A stretch of 20,368 nt of DNA from Sulfuricurvum sp. (lineage in GTDB: Bacteria > Campylobacterota > Campylobacteria > Campylobacterales > Sulfurimonadaceae): the NCBI GenBank assembly GCA_022729835.1, contig DZBC01000011.1:1-20368 (forward strand), in the 5' to 3' direction. Under the pieces are notes generated by a model, which made no database searches, had not been told where the DNA came from, and worked only from the letters and a program-made list of their open reading frames with translations. Positions 13,829 through 20,368 of the stretch are shown one piece after another (position 1 is the first letter of the stretch; each line of letters starts with the position of its first letter). A program made the position numbers and the translations under genes.

Positions 13829-16729
13829 TTAAACGTTTGCTTTTTCATAATTGACGGCGCCATCATAAGCATACTGGTTACCGTCCCACAGACCGCCGAA
13901 CTTGAGATGACCCCATCCGTCTGCCAACTCTAGAAGATTGAGCGCCGTCGGTACGACCTCATTGTGGCCCTTATTGAATTTGTACATGTAAGGCTCCCAG
14001 CCATGCTCCATAACCAAACCGTCTGCCGGTGCGGATGATGAGAGCTTGGCCATAGCATAAAACTCACCTAGACTATTAAAAATACGAATAGAATCTCCGT
14101 CTTTAATACCTTTCTTCTCAGCAACCACGCGGTTGACTTGAACCGCAGGTACACCACGTTGCAAACGCAATAATGTGCGTGAAGTTTTGTAGTTGGAGTG
14201 AATTGACCATCTTGCGTGTGGTGTCATCAAAACGTACGGATACTCTTTGCGCTCAGGACGAATGCCCTTCATACCCGTATTGGTTGCGGCTCCCATTCTG
14301 ATATACATCTCATGATCGACATAAAAGGTCTGCCGACCAGAGATGGTGTGAAGTGGTTCAAACTTAAATAGATGAAACTCATTGGAGTTGTACGGCTTAT
14401 CCGAATAGAGCGGTGATGTTTGCGCCGCTTTTTCGTTGATCAGCAAAAATCCGCCGACATTGTACATTTTCTCCATCGTCCACGGCTCATACTGCTCACA
14501 TTTTTCCAGTGCCGCCTGTACTGCCATTTTGTCTGTACCCAGATAAACCTCACCATTGCCCTCAGACTCTTCATCGGTATTGGTGAACTCCTTGTGGAAA
14601 ATCGTCAGGTCATGGAAGCCAGGCTTTGCATAACGTGGATCATCTTTGATCTTTGCCTTGTCTATATTTTCAGGTCGATTGGCAATCTCTTCGAGCTTTT
14701 TGGCCAAAAGTGTAAACATTGTCCACTCGTCCATTGCCTCGCCGACATTTTTGATATTCGCCACAGGCTGAGCCAGATTGGTAAAGCGGTGGTAGCCAGG
14801 AGAGGTACGTAAGTCGTAGACTTCATAGTGAGACTTTGCCGGCAAAAGTACATCTGCGTACTGCGCGGCTTCACTCATACGATAGTCAACGTAGGCCCAG
14901 AAATCCATGCGCTTCAAAAAGGCGTTGCGGTATTCGCTCGCCTTGTTACGGCGGAAGACGGAGTCGGCGACAATAAGTGCAGTCGTCGGTAGCCACCAAG
15001 GCTTCACGACATTGCCATGCTCTGACGTCATGTTGTCACCGCCGTTTTCACCACGCTTGAGCAACTCCTCAACAACTGTGATGTACTCATCTTTGCTCAT
15101 ACCGTTTTGGGCGCGCTTGACATCATCATCGTTGAAGTACTGCTTGAAGGTTTTCATACCATTACCATTCATGAATTCACCGACGAAACCTGAACCAAAA
15201 CGTGGATTGTATTTACCTGCAAAGCCGGACAATTCACCCAAGCCAGAAAGCTGAAACTCATTCTCGGTGTTAATTCCACCGTATGGACCCATGCGTCCCG
15301 TCAGGCCACAGATCGAAGCAACGTTCCAGATGGTCATCATACCATTGAAGTACTTGTTGAGAGAAAAGCCGGTTGTGATCTCCACTACTTTGGGAATCGC
15401 TATATCGCGGGCCAACTGTCGAACGGTTTCTGGATGTACACCGGTAGTCTCTTGTGTGGCTTCTGGAGCAAACTTAGCAGAGGATTTTTTGAGCATTTCA
15501 AATACGGTCGTCACTTCACGCTCGTGTCCATGATGATCTTTAATGCTAAATGTGCCTTCGAGCGTAGGTTTGACCGAGGATGGTAAACGCAAGGTGCGGT
15601 CATCAGAACCCTCAGTGCCCGGCATCAGAAACGGTGCTTTCGCATTTTCATCCCAGCAATAGAACTGCTCATCCCACTTATGGTGATCCTCTTTGTTCTC
15701 TGTGTGTTCCATGTCGGTACGGCGAATCATCTTCTGGGTTTTGACGTCCACAAGGAATGAGAGATCGGTATAGACTCTCATGAACTCTGGTTTGTAAAGT
15801 TTTTCATTGATGATCACGTTAATGACGCTCATCGCCAGAATATTGTCCGAACCCGCCTTGATCGGAATCCAGAGGTCAGCAGATTTAGCTGTTGCATTAA
15901 ACTCTGGAGTGATGACAATAATCTTCGCCCCGTTGTATTTACCCTCCCAAACAAAGTGGGCATCTGGAATACGCGATACAGAAGGGTTTCCACCCCACAT
16001 AACAGCGGTATCAACCGTGTACATGAAGTCCCAAGTACAGCCAAGGTTCCCTTCTCCATAAGCAATAGCGGCACCAGAAAACATATCCCCAAGATATGAT
16101 GACGGATAGATACGATTGGCTCCCAATTGTGTGGAGAAACGAAGTGGGGCACCGCGACGCCCCTCAGTGAGCAAGCCTGTCCCTGCATGCACCATCAACT
16201 TGTCCGGGCCGCGTTCAGGATCCGCCAAAGTATCAAAAATATTCTGGCAAACGATTTCTGACGCCTCATCCCAGCTAATCCGCTTCCACTTGCCCTCACC
16301 GCGTTCACCGACACGTTTCATGGGGTAAAGAATGCGATCTTTTTGGTACATAGTCTGAGAGTGCTGAACACCCTTATTACATCCGCGTGGATTGAAGTCG
16401 GGTATCTTTGCATTGATCACCGGATAGCGCGCAGATTGATTTTCGCGCGTGACCACACCGTTGTGAGACCAAACCTCCCAAGCACAGTTGCCTTGGCAGT
16501 TGACACAATGGTAGGCAAACCCATGCTCCTCTTTTTTACCGTAAGTAAATGAAAATTCATTACGATACATCTCTTCGGTGTAACTTGTATTGGGATAATT
16601 GTTTTTGCCGTTTTCTACAGATATCACTCCTGTTTTAGCAAAAAGACTGCCCTGCGAAGCAACCAAGGCCGCCGTCATACCAGAAACTTTAAGAAAATCG
16701 CGTCGCTTGTTATTCATCAATTTTGTCAT
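13829..16729 (-). CDS. Molybdopterin oxidoreductase catalytic (alpha) subunit, type II DMSO reductase family
   Basis: A 966-residue periplasmic enzyme carrying molybdenum bis-guanine-dinucleotide. The leader has a Tat motif, RRDFLK at residues 9-14, then a hydrophobic run. The FS0 cluster motif is His74-x3-Cys78-x3-Cys82 with Cys117, the His form typical of NarG-like type II enzymes. The likely Mo ligand is Asp215 in SSYLGDMFSG, matching the Asp of the perchlorate, selenate and ethylbenzene enzymes; no Cys, Ser or Sec is at this place. RIPDAHFVWEGKYNGAK (about 255-272) is also family-like. Substrate is not evident: candidates include chlorine or selenium oxyanions, sulfur compounds and hydrocarbons. 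GAGGAG precedes the ATG. The rhodanese gene ends 15 bases upstream, supporting a sulfur link. Confidence 0.92.
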   Translation of the reverse strand: MTKLMNNKRRDFLKVSGMTAALVASQGSLFAKTGVISVENGKNNYPNTSYTEEMYRNEFSFTYGKKEEHGFAYHCVNCQGNCAWEVWSHNGVVTRENQSARYPVINAKIPDFNPRGCNKGVQHSQTMYQKDRILYPMKRVGERGEGKWKRISWDEASEIVCQNIFDTLADPERGPDKLMVHAGTGLLTEGRRGAPLRFSTQLGANRIYPSSYLGDMFSGAAIAYGEGNLGCTWDFMYTVDTAVMWGGNPSVSRIPDAHFVWEGKYNGAKIIVITPEFNATAKSADLWIPIKAGSDNILAMSVINVIINEKLYKPEFMRVYTDLSFLVDVKTQKMIRRTDMEHTENKEDHHKWDEQFYCWDENAKAPFLMPGTEGSDDRTLRLPSSVKPTLEGTFSIKDHHGHEREVTTVFEMLKKSSAKFAPEATQETTGVHPETVRQLARDIAIPKVVEITTGFSLNKYFNGMMTIWNVASICGLTGRMGPYGGINTENEFQLSGLGELSGFAGKYNPRFGSGFVGEFMNGNGMKTFKQYFNDDDVKRAQNGMSKDEYITVVEELLKRGENGGDNMTSEHGNVVKPWWLPTTALIVADSVFRRNKASEYRNAFLKRMDFWAYVDYRMSEAAQYADVLLPAKSHYEVYDLRTSPGYHRFTNLAQPVANIKNVGEAMDEWTMFTLLAKKLEEIANRPENIDKAKIKDDPRYAKPGFHDLTIFHKEFTNTDEESEGNGEVYLGTDKMAVQAALEKCEQYEPWTMEKMYNVGGFLLINEKAAQTSPLYSDKPYNSNEFHLFKFEPLHTISGRQTFYVDHEMYIRMGAATNTGMKGIRPERKEYPYVLMTPHARWSIHSNYKTSRTLLRLQRGVPAVQVNRVVAEKKGIKDGDSIRIFNSLGEFYAMAKLSSSAPADGLVMEHGWEPYMYKFNKGHNEVVPTALNLLELADGWGHLKFGGLWDGNQYAYDGAVNYEKANV

Positions 16730-16744
16730 ACCTGGACTCCTCTT

Positions 16745-17884
16745 TTATCGTTTAAGTGGCAAATTCATATCGTTGCCCCACTCATCCCAGCTTCCTGAGT
16801 ATGCCTTGACATTTTTATACCCCAGTAGCTTTAGTGCCGTGATAATCTCGGTACTTCTTCCCGCACCAACTTGACAATACGCATAAACCGTTTTATCAGG
16901 CGTAATGTCATAGTGATCAAATACCGCCTTTAGTTCTGCCGCCTTTTTAAACGACAGCTTATTATCCAAATCGGAGAGTTTACTCCACTCCAGAAGTGTT
17001 GACCCTGGAATATGGCCGCCTCTGGCGACATTGTCCATCTTTCGCTCTCCGATGATTTCAGCCATACTTCTTGAGTCAACAATCACATATTTAGAACTCT
17101 TCCCATTTTTAAGAATGTCCTCCATAGCGTGCTTCAGCTCATCTTTGCCGGCAATATAAGAGAGATCAATGCCCTCTTGGCTGATATGATACTTTTTCGG
17201 CTCCACATGTTCATCACCGCGCACCACCAAAAGCTCGCCTTCTATTTCGGCGATCGATTTTTCCAGCGCCGCGACCTTGGATTCCTCACTCTTGACACTA
17301 TTTTCAAGCGTCGCCATCTGCTCTTTTGTCAACCCGCTTTGACCTTTTTTTGCTTCCTTTAGTTCTTTAGAAGCATCTTTCAATGCGCGCTTGTGCTCTT
17401 TGAGCTCACCATAGGCCTCGTCATACTTTTTTTGCGCCGGATCAATCGCCATAATTGCAGCACGACCGCCATTAAGCACTTTCACGTTTTTGTGCCCGTA
17501 GCTTTTGAAGAAAAAATACACGCCCGTCGCATTGGGACCCTTAAAGTCATCATAGGCGATAATAGTCATGTCATTACTGATGCCCTTGCTACCAATAAAA
17601 TGTTCCGCATCATCAAGACATCGAAACAACGGCGCACAATGCATTCTGCCATTGATATCTGCATGATGCAGGTGGTGTGCATACATCTCAACAGAGCCCT
17701 TGATATGGCCTAGCTGATATACATCCTCACTATCACCCGAAACAAACATGACTTTCGGATCACCAATCAACTTTACAGCCTCTTCTGCCGAGATAAGGAT
17801 ATTGTTATCCTTATAGCTGCCACTGGCCATTGCTGCCATGGCAAACGCTGCCGCAACCGCAAACACCTTTAGCAAATTTTTCAT
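16745..17884 (-). CDS. Exported tandem-rhodanese sulfurtransferase with coiled-coil insert
   Basis: A 379-residue exported protein with a Sec signal (residues 1-20, cleavage near AMAAMA-SGS). Two rhodanese folds are seen: residues about 30-148 and 232-379. Only the second has the active loop, Cys337-QVGAGRS; the matching loop of the first reads YDDFKG at 111-116, with Asp in place of Cys. Between them lies a charged Lys/Glu-rich helix pair (about 150-220), an unusual insert that should form a coiled coil. The ATG at 17884 is preferred over one at 17899 because AAAGGAG lies 6 bases before it and the signal peptide then begins MKNLLK. It is the first gene of the molybdoenzyme operon, so it may move sulfane sulfur to or from the enzyme's substrate or carrier. 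Confidence 0.88.
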   Translation of the reverse strand: MKNLLKVFAVAAAFAMAAMASGSYKDNNILISAEEAVKLIGDPKVMFVSGDSEDVYQLGHIKGSVEMYAHHLHHADINGRMHCAPLFRCLDDAEHFIGSKGISNDMTIIAYDDFKGPNATGVYFFFKSYGHKNVKVLNGGRAAIMAIDPAQKKYDEAYGELKEHKRALKDASKELKEAKKGQSGLTKEQMATLENSVKSEESKVAALEKSIAEIEGELLVVRGDEHVEPKKYHISQEGIDLSYIAGKDELKHAMEDILKNGKSSKYVIVDSRSMAEIIGERKMDNVARGGHIPGSTLLEWSKLSDLDNKLSFKKAAELKAVFDHYDITPDKTVYAYCQVGAGRSTEIITALKLLGYKNVKAYSGSWDEWGNDMNLPLKR

Positions 17885-17997
17885 TTGCGCTCCTTTCATT
17901 TTGTAGCGTCTAATTTTAGTCGTCTAACCAAACGATTCGTCAATCCCACACTCGTGCGAACTCACAAAACAGTTATGATTGTGTAATATACGCGTTC

Positions 17998-18003
17998 ATT
18001 ATA
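17998..18003 (-). promoter_or_regulatory. Putative -10 element of the molybdoenzyme operon
   Basis: On the minus strand these bases read TATAAT, about 114 bases before the rhodanese ATG. No good -35 box is seen at the usual distance, which would fit an activator-dependent or Campylobacterota-type promoter. Confidence 0.4.
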
Positions 18004-18070
18004 GGTTCCCGACTCTGATAATCGACTTAATCAATCTCACGTAGTTATCACAAATTACGAAATGAAACAC

Positions 18071-18098
18071 TTGACAAAAGATTAATAATTTTTATAAT
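18071..18098 (+). promoter_or_regulatory. Strong sigma-70-type promoter of the LRV-Mrp operon
   Basis: Consensus TTGACA at 18071-18076 and TATAAT at 18093-18098 are separated by 16 bases. It is the only promoter in the window with both boxes perfect. Transcription should start near 18105, giving a leader of about 120 bases before the ATG at 18227. Confidence 0.7.
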
Positions 18099-18200
18099 TT
18101 GTCCTTATCGTGAAAGGGGCCTTTTCTTTAAAAAAAGCTTCGCAAACTCGTTCATTATTGGGCCTTAATTATATTTCGCTAACATTCGCGCCTCTACACT

Positions 18201-18210
18201 TTACATGTAA
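18201..18210. repeat. TTACATGTAA palindrome before the LRV gene
   Basis: Exact copy, ending 16 bases before the ATG and immediately followed by the ribosome-binding sequence AAAGGA. This is the third copy in the window placed between a promoter and a start codon. Confidence 0.9.
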
Positions 18211-18226
18211 CCAAAGGACGCAGTTA

Positions 18227-18826
18227 ATGAGATCTATTGCCGAAGCCATCGAACAACACAACATCGATGCACTCATTACTTTTCTTGAAGATAAATCTCT
18301 CTCTATAGAAGAGGTAAAAAACATCTACGAAGCTTTCCGCAACCACAAGCAAATTGTCGGACAAGTAGCCATGAACCTCAGTCTTCGCACTTCGGTGTAC
18401 GAGCGCGACAAAGAATATAGCGAAACCATCGTCGCTCTTTTGTGCGATATTGCCACCAATCCCGTCGATATGGGCGCACGTTGGGCCACAGCAAAGAATC
18501 CGCACACTCCACCTCAAGTACTTTCGCTGCTCTCGAAAGACCCCATCAACCTGGTGCGCGCACTTGTAGCCACCAATCCGTCAACCCCCACAAATATTCT
18601 CGAATCTTTTTTCAACGATGAAAAGATTGTTCGAGACGGACTGTCGGGTAATCCAAATACACCCGTCAAGCTTTTGCATATTCTTTCCGACGATAATGAC
18701 AAGATGGTGCGTATGCGCTTGGCAGAAAATACTTCTGCCACCAAGCAAATTCTTGAAAAACTTCTGCAAGACAGCGATGAAAATGTAGTGAAGGCTGCAA
18801 AAAGTAATCTAGAGCGTATCTCATGA
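18227..18826 (+). CDS. Leucine-rich-repeat-variant (LRV) protein
   Basis: A 199-residue cytosolic protein. From about residue 75 it has four to five repeats of 24-26 residues with the LRV signature A(x)NP(x)TP(x)xxLxxLxxD followed by xxVRxxLA: for instance NPHTPPQVLSLLSKD, NPSTPTNILESFF and NPNTPVKLLHILSDD. These form a curved helical scaffold for binding a partner. In Azotobacter an LRV protein carries a [4Fe-4S] domain; here only one Cys is present, so no cluster is expected. The ATG at 18227 with AAAGGA upstream is preferred over an open extension to 18110. It overlaps the next gene by ATGA. A docking or assembly role for the Mrp-like ATPase or the adjacent molybdoenzyme is possible but unproven. 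Confidence 0.8.
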   Translation: MRSIAEAIEQHNIDALITFLEDKSLSIEEVKNIYEAFRNHKQIVGQVAMNLSLRTSVYERDKEYSETIVALLCDIATNPVDMGARWATAKNPHTPPQVLSLLSKDPINLVRALVATNPSTPTNILESFFNDEKIVRDGLSGNPNTPVKLLHILSDDNDKMVRMRLAENTSATKQILEKLLQDSDENVVKAAKSNLERIS

Positions 18827-19194
18827 AAATCTCCCATGAAGAAGAACGCAGCAAATTTACTGCACTGGAAAATCATTTCCTTAACACCTATTTTTCTGGC
18901 CTCTATCTTTCTCAAAGCGATTTAATCTCCCTAGCACAAGCACTGGGCCTGAATATGTATATGAACAATCGGGAAATGCTAATCAAACAGCTACTCAACG
19001 ATTGTGACCAAAAAGGTCTGCTTCCTCAGTTGATGTCAGCGCTTATGGCACTTATAGACGAGCGTGTCGAGGAATACCACAGGCTTTCTTTGGATTACCC
19101 ACAAAGCCATACGATCCTCGCGCGACTCGCTCAAAAAGCAAACGGCACCAAAAACCTAATCGCACGTGAAAATCGAGGAAATCCCTATGCATGA
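18823..19194 (+). CDS. Small helical protein of unknown function
   Basis: A 123-residue protein with no signal, membrane segment or cysteine pair. It seems all-helical: FSGLYLSQSDLISLAQALGL resembles a short death-fold-like or winged-helix-like helix pair (about 25-45), then a LIKQLLNDCDQKGLLPQLMSAL block and a final helix to about residue 100. I recognise no family. It starts in an ATGA overlap with the LRV gene and overlaps the Mrp-like gene by 8 bases, so all three should be made together; this is the strongest hint to its role. Confidence 0.75.
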   Translation: MKISHEEERSKFTALENHFLNTYFSGLYLSQSDLISLAQALGLNMYMNNREMLIKQLLNDCDQKGLLPQLMSALMALIDERVEEYHRLSLDYPQSHTILARLAQKANGTKNLIARENRGNPYA

Positions 19195-20224
19195 GCATGA
19201 GTTTAGGTTCGCATTGGAGTCCCTTACCTACCCCGGTACTTCTCGTACATTAGGTGAATTAAAATTGATTGGGACCGTAAAAGTAGATAGTCATAGCTTA
19301 CATGTAGAGCTGCTTACACAAAGTGACGAAAGCTACATGAAACTCAAATCACTCATCGAGGCGGAGTATTCTGCGTCCTTCAAACAGCTAAGCTTTCGAA
19401 AAAGAACTTCTCAAAAAGAGATCCATTACGGACACAGCGCAAAGCCCAACAACCGTGCGCCTTATGCCAAAAATATTATTGCCGTCACAAGTGGTAAAGG
19501 CGGTGTCGGTAAAACGACCATTGCTGTTAATCTCTCCATCGCACTTGCGCAAAAAGGGTATAAAGTAGGCATACTGGATGCCGACGTTTACGGGCCAAAC
19601 GTCCCTAGATTGACACAAACTGATACAGAGCGTATTACATGGAACGAAGAGAATAAAATCGTTCCCTCCGAGAATTATGGCTTGAAAATTATGAGCGTCG
19701 GTCTTACAACACCAACAAGCGACACTCCATTGGTCTGGAGGAGCTCAGTTGCGGTATCGGCTCTGATTCAGCTCCTTGAGGATGTGGCTTGGGGGCCACT
19801 CGATTTTTTGGTTATTGATATGCCCCCAGGGACCGGTGATGTTCAGCTCACCATGGCGCAAGAGCTTCCCATCACCGCAAGCGTTATTGTCACCACACCG
19901 CAACTCATCTCAACCGACGACGTAAGTCGCGCCATTATGATGTTTAAAGATATTCATGTCCCCATAGCGGGTATTGTCGAAAATATGAGCTTTTTTATCG
20001 CTCCAGACACACATACACGTTACGATATTTTCGGAAGCGGAGGAGGGCAAAAACTCTCCCTCAAATACGATGTTCCACTTTTAGGAAAAATACCCATAGA
20101 TATGCAAATTCGCGAAGATTCAGATTTCGGAAGACCCTCAGTCGCTACGGGCAATGAAGAACAGAAAAATTACTACAGAGCAATCGTTGATAAGATGCTC
20201 AACGAAGTATCATTCAAATTATAA
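19187..20224 (+). CDS. Mrp/ApbC-like P-loop ATPase lacking the cysteine motif
   Basis: A 345-residue cytosolic protein of the Mrp/NBP35 family, which usually carries [4Fe-4S] clusters to target proteins. A short MIP18-like domain (about 1-75) is followed by the ATPase: deviant Walker A GKGGVGKT at 103-110, DADVYGPNVP at 131-140, and DMPPGTGD at 211-218. In family members ENMS-xFICPxC gives the cluster-bridging CxxC; here the segment reads ENMSFFIAPDTHTRYDIFG, with Ala272 and Thr275 at the two Cys places, and no Cys occurs anywhere in the protein. It therefore cannot hold the usual cluster. The ATG at 19187 with GAGGAA upstream is chosen over a GTG 21 bases earlier. It is the last gene of the LRV operon. 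Confidence 0.9.
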   Translation: MHEHEFRFALESLTYPGTSRTLGELKLIGTVKVDSHSLHVELLTQSDESYMKLKSLIEAEYSASFKQLSFRKRTSQKEIHYGHSAKPNNRAPYAKNIIAVTSGKGGVGKTTIAVNLSIALAQKGYKVGILDADVYGPNVPRLTQTDTERITWNEENKIVPSENYGLKIMSVGLTTPTSDTPLVWRSSVAVSALIQLLEDVAWGPLDFLVIDMPPGTGDVQLTMAQELPITASVIVTTPQLISTDDVSRAIMMFKDIHVPIAGIVENMSFFIAPDTHTRYDIFGSGGGQKLSLKYDVPLLGKIPIDMQIREDSDFGRPSVATGNEEQKNYYRAIVDKMLNEVSFKL

Positions 20225-20231
20225 GCACTCA

Positions 20232-20267
20232 GCTCGGCAAGTTAGTCCGAGCAAGATGATATTTTTT
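20232..20267 (+). terminator. Possible weak intrinsic terminator after the Mrp-like gene
   Basis: GCTCGG (20232-20237) can pair with CCGAGC (20247-20252) over a 9-base loop, starting 8 bases after the stop codon. A run of six T follows, but 10 bases after the stem, further than usual, so termination efficiency is doubtful. Confidence 0.4.
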
Positions 20268-20324
20268 ATTGAAGATGTGGTATTTTTAGTATTTGATAGT
20301 TAATAATTGGAGATATAAACTCAA

Positions 20325-20368
20325 GAGGTCCAAAAAGCTATGCGGCGGCCTACGTTTCCACACCTGAA
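20325..20368 (-). ncRNA. Possible 3' part of a small SRP (4.5S) RNA, cut by the window edge
   Basis: On the minus strand the first bases in the window, TCAGG-TGT-GGAA-ACG-TAG, match the SRP RNA apical hairpin: the conserved UCAGG, a 3-bp stem capped by GGAA, then AG. The 3' end GGACCTC could close with a 5' half lying beyond the edge. Against this, the near-universal AGCAGC after the tetraloop reads AGGCCGC. The call stays uncertain without the rest of the gene. Confidence 0.3.

Larger units (their letters stand above)
17885..18226. promoter_or_regulatory. AT-rich divergent intergenic region between the molybdoenzyme and LRV-Mrp operons
   Basis: The only gene-free stretch above 300 bases. 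It holds a minus-strand -10 element (17998-18003), a plus-strand sigma-70-like promoter (18071-18098), a leader of about 120 bases and one TTACATGTAA copy. An open frame from GTG 18110 would extend the LRV protein but lacks a ribosome-binding site and similarity. I see no RNA gene or clear symmetrical operator. Confidence 0.6.

Noticed and set aside
18021..18034. FNR-like site (TTGAT-N4-TCGAT on the minus strand) upstream of the molybdoenzyme operon
   Set aside because: Only one half-site matches the TTGAT/ATCAA consensus, so the symmetry needed for such a site is missing.
18110..18226. N-terminal extension of the LRV protein from GTG 18110
   Set aside because: No ribosome-binding site, it begins only a few bases after the predicted transcript start, and the ATG at 18227 has a good AAAGGA.
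1..20368. CRISPR arrays, insertion sequences, phage genes, tRNA or rRNA genes
   Set aside because: No regularly spaced repeats, transposase- or integrase-like proteins, long terminal inverted repeats, or tRNA/rRNA-like sequence were seen on either strand.

Overview
The window reads as chromosomal DNA from a chemolithotrophic member of the Campylobacterota (Sulfurimonas/Sulfuricurvum/Sulfurovum-like). This is an inference from gene content: a small HP0495/DUF493-type protein beside moaC, a roughly 420-residue LeuC, promoters with a clear TATAAT but usually no good -35 box, and a periplasmic molybdoenzyme cluster with cytochrome and rhodanese genes. Genes are densely packed, and many neighbours overlap by 1 to 17 bases.

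Left part (1-9331). The tail of an unidentified gene is followed by a minus-strand short-chain dehydrogenase that diverges from a plus-strand run: leuC, a membrane-anchored metallophosphoesterase and mobA, joined by 4-base overlaps. Next comes a lipoprotein solute-binding protein coupled (TTGA overlap) to a two-transmembrane GGDEF-EAL protein, which looks like a ligand-sensing c-di-GMP module rather than a transporter. After that are moaC, a DUF493 gene and a long helical protein of unknown function. moaC and mobA belong to molybdenum-cofactor synthesis and so may supply the molybdoenzyme further right.

Middle part (9328-17884, all minus strand). Transcription runs right to left: an exported two-domain rhodanese, a Tat-exported type II DMSO-reductase-family catalytic subunit, an FeS electron-transfer subunit, a gamma subunit that seems to join an ethylbenzene-dehydrogenase-type heme b domain to a c-type heme domain, a small exported Cys-containing protein, a TorD-like chaperone and a polyferredoxin. 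The substrate cannot be read from the sequence. The rhodanese points to a sulfur compound, and the heme c domain to exchange of electrons with a soluble periplasmic cytochrome.

Right part (18071-20224, plus strand). A strong TTGACA/TATAAT promoter drives a tightly overlapping trio: a leucine-rich-repeat-variant protein, an unrecognised helical protein, and an Mrp/ApbC-type P-loop ATPase with no cysteine at all, so lacking the family's FeS-binding CxxC. The last 44 bases resemble the 3' half of an SRP RNA on the minus strand (uncertain).

Across the window the 10-bp palindrome TTACATGTAA occurs eight times exactly, against about 0.02 expected by chance, with further one-off variants. Five copies lie in genes and three sit just upstream of start codons. 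This highly iterated palindrome is the most striking signal not explained by gene annotation.
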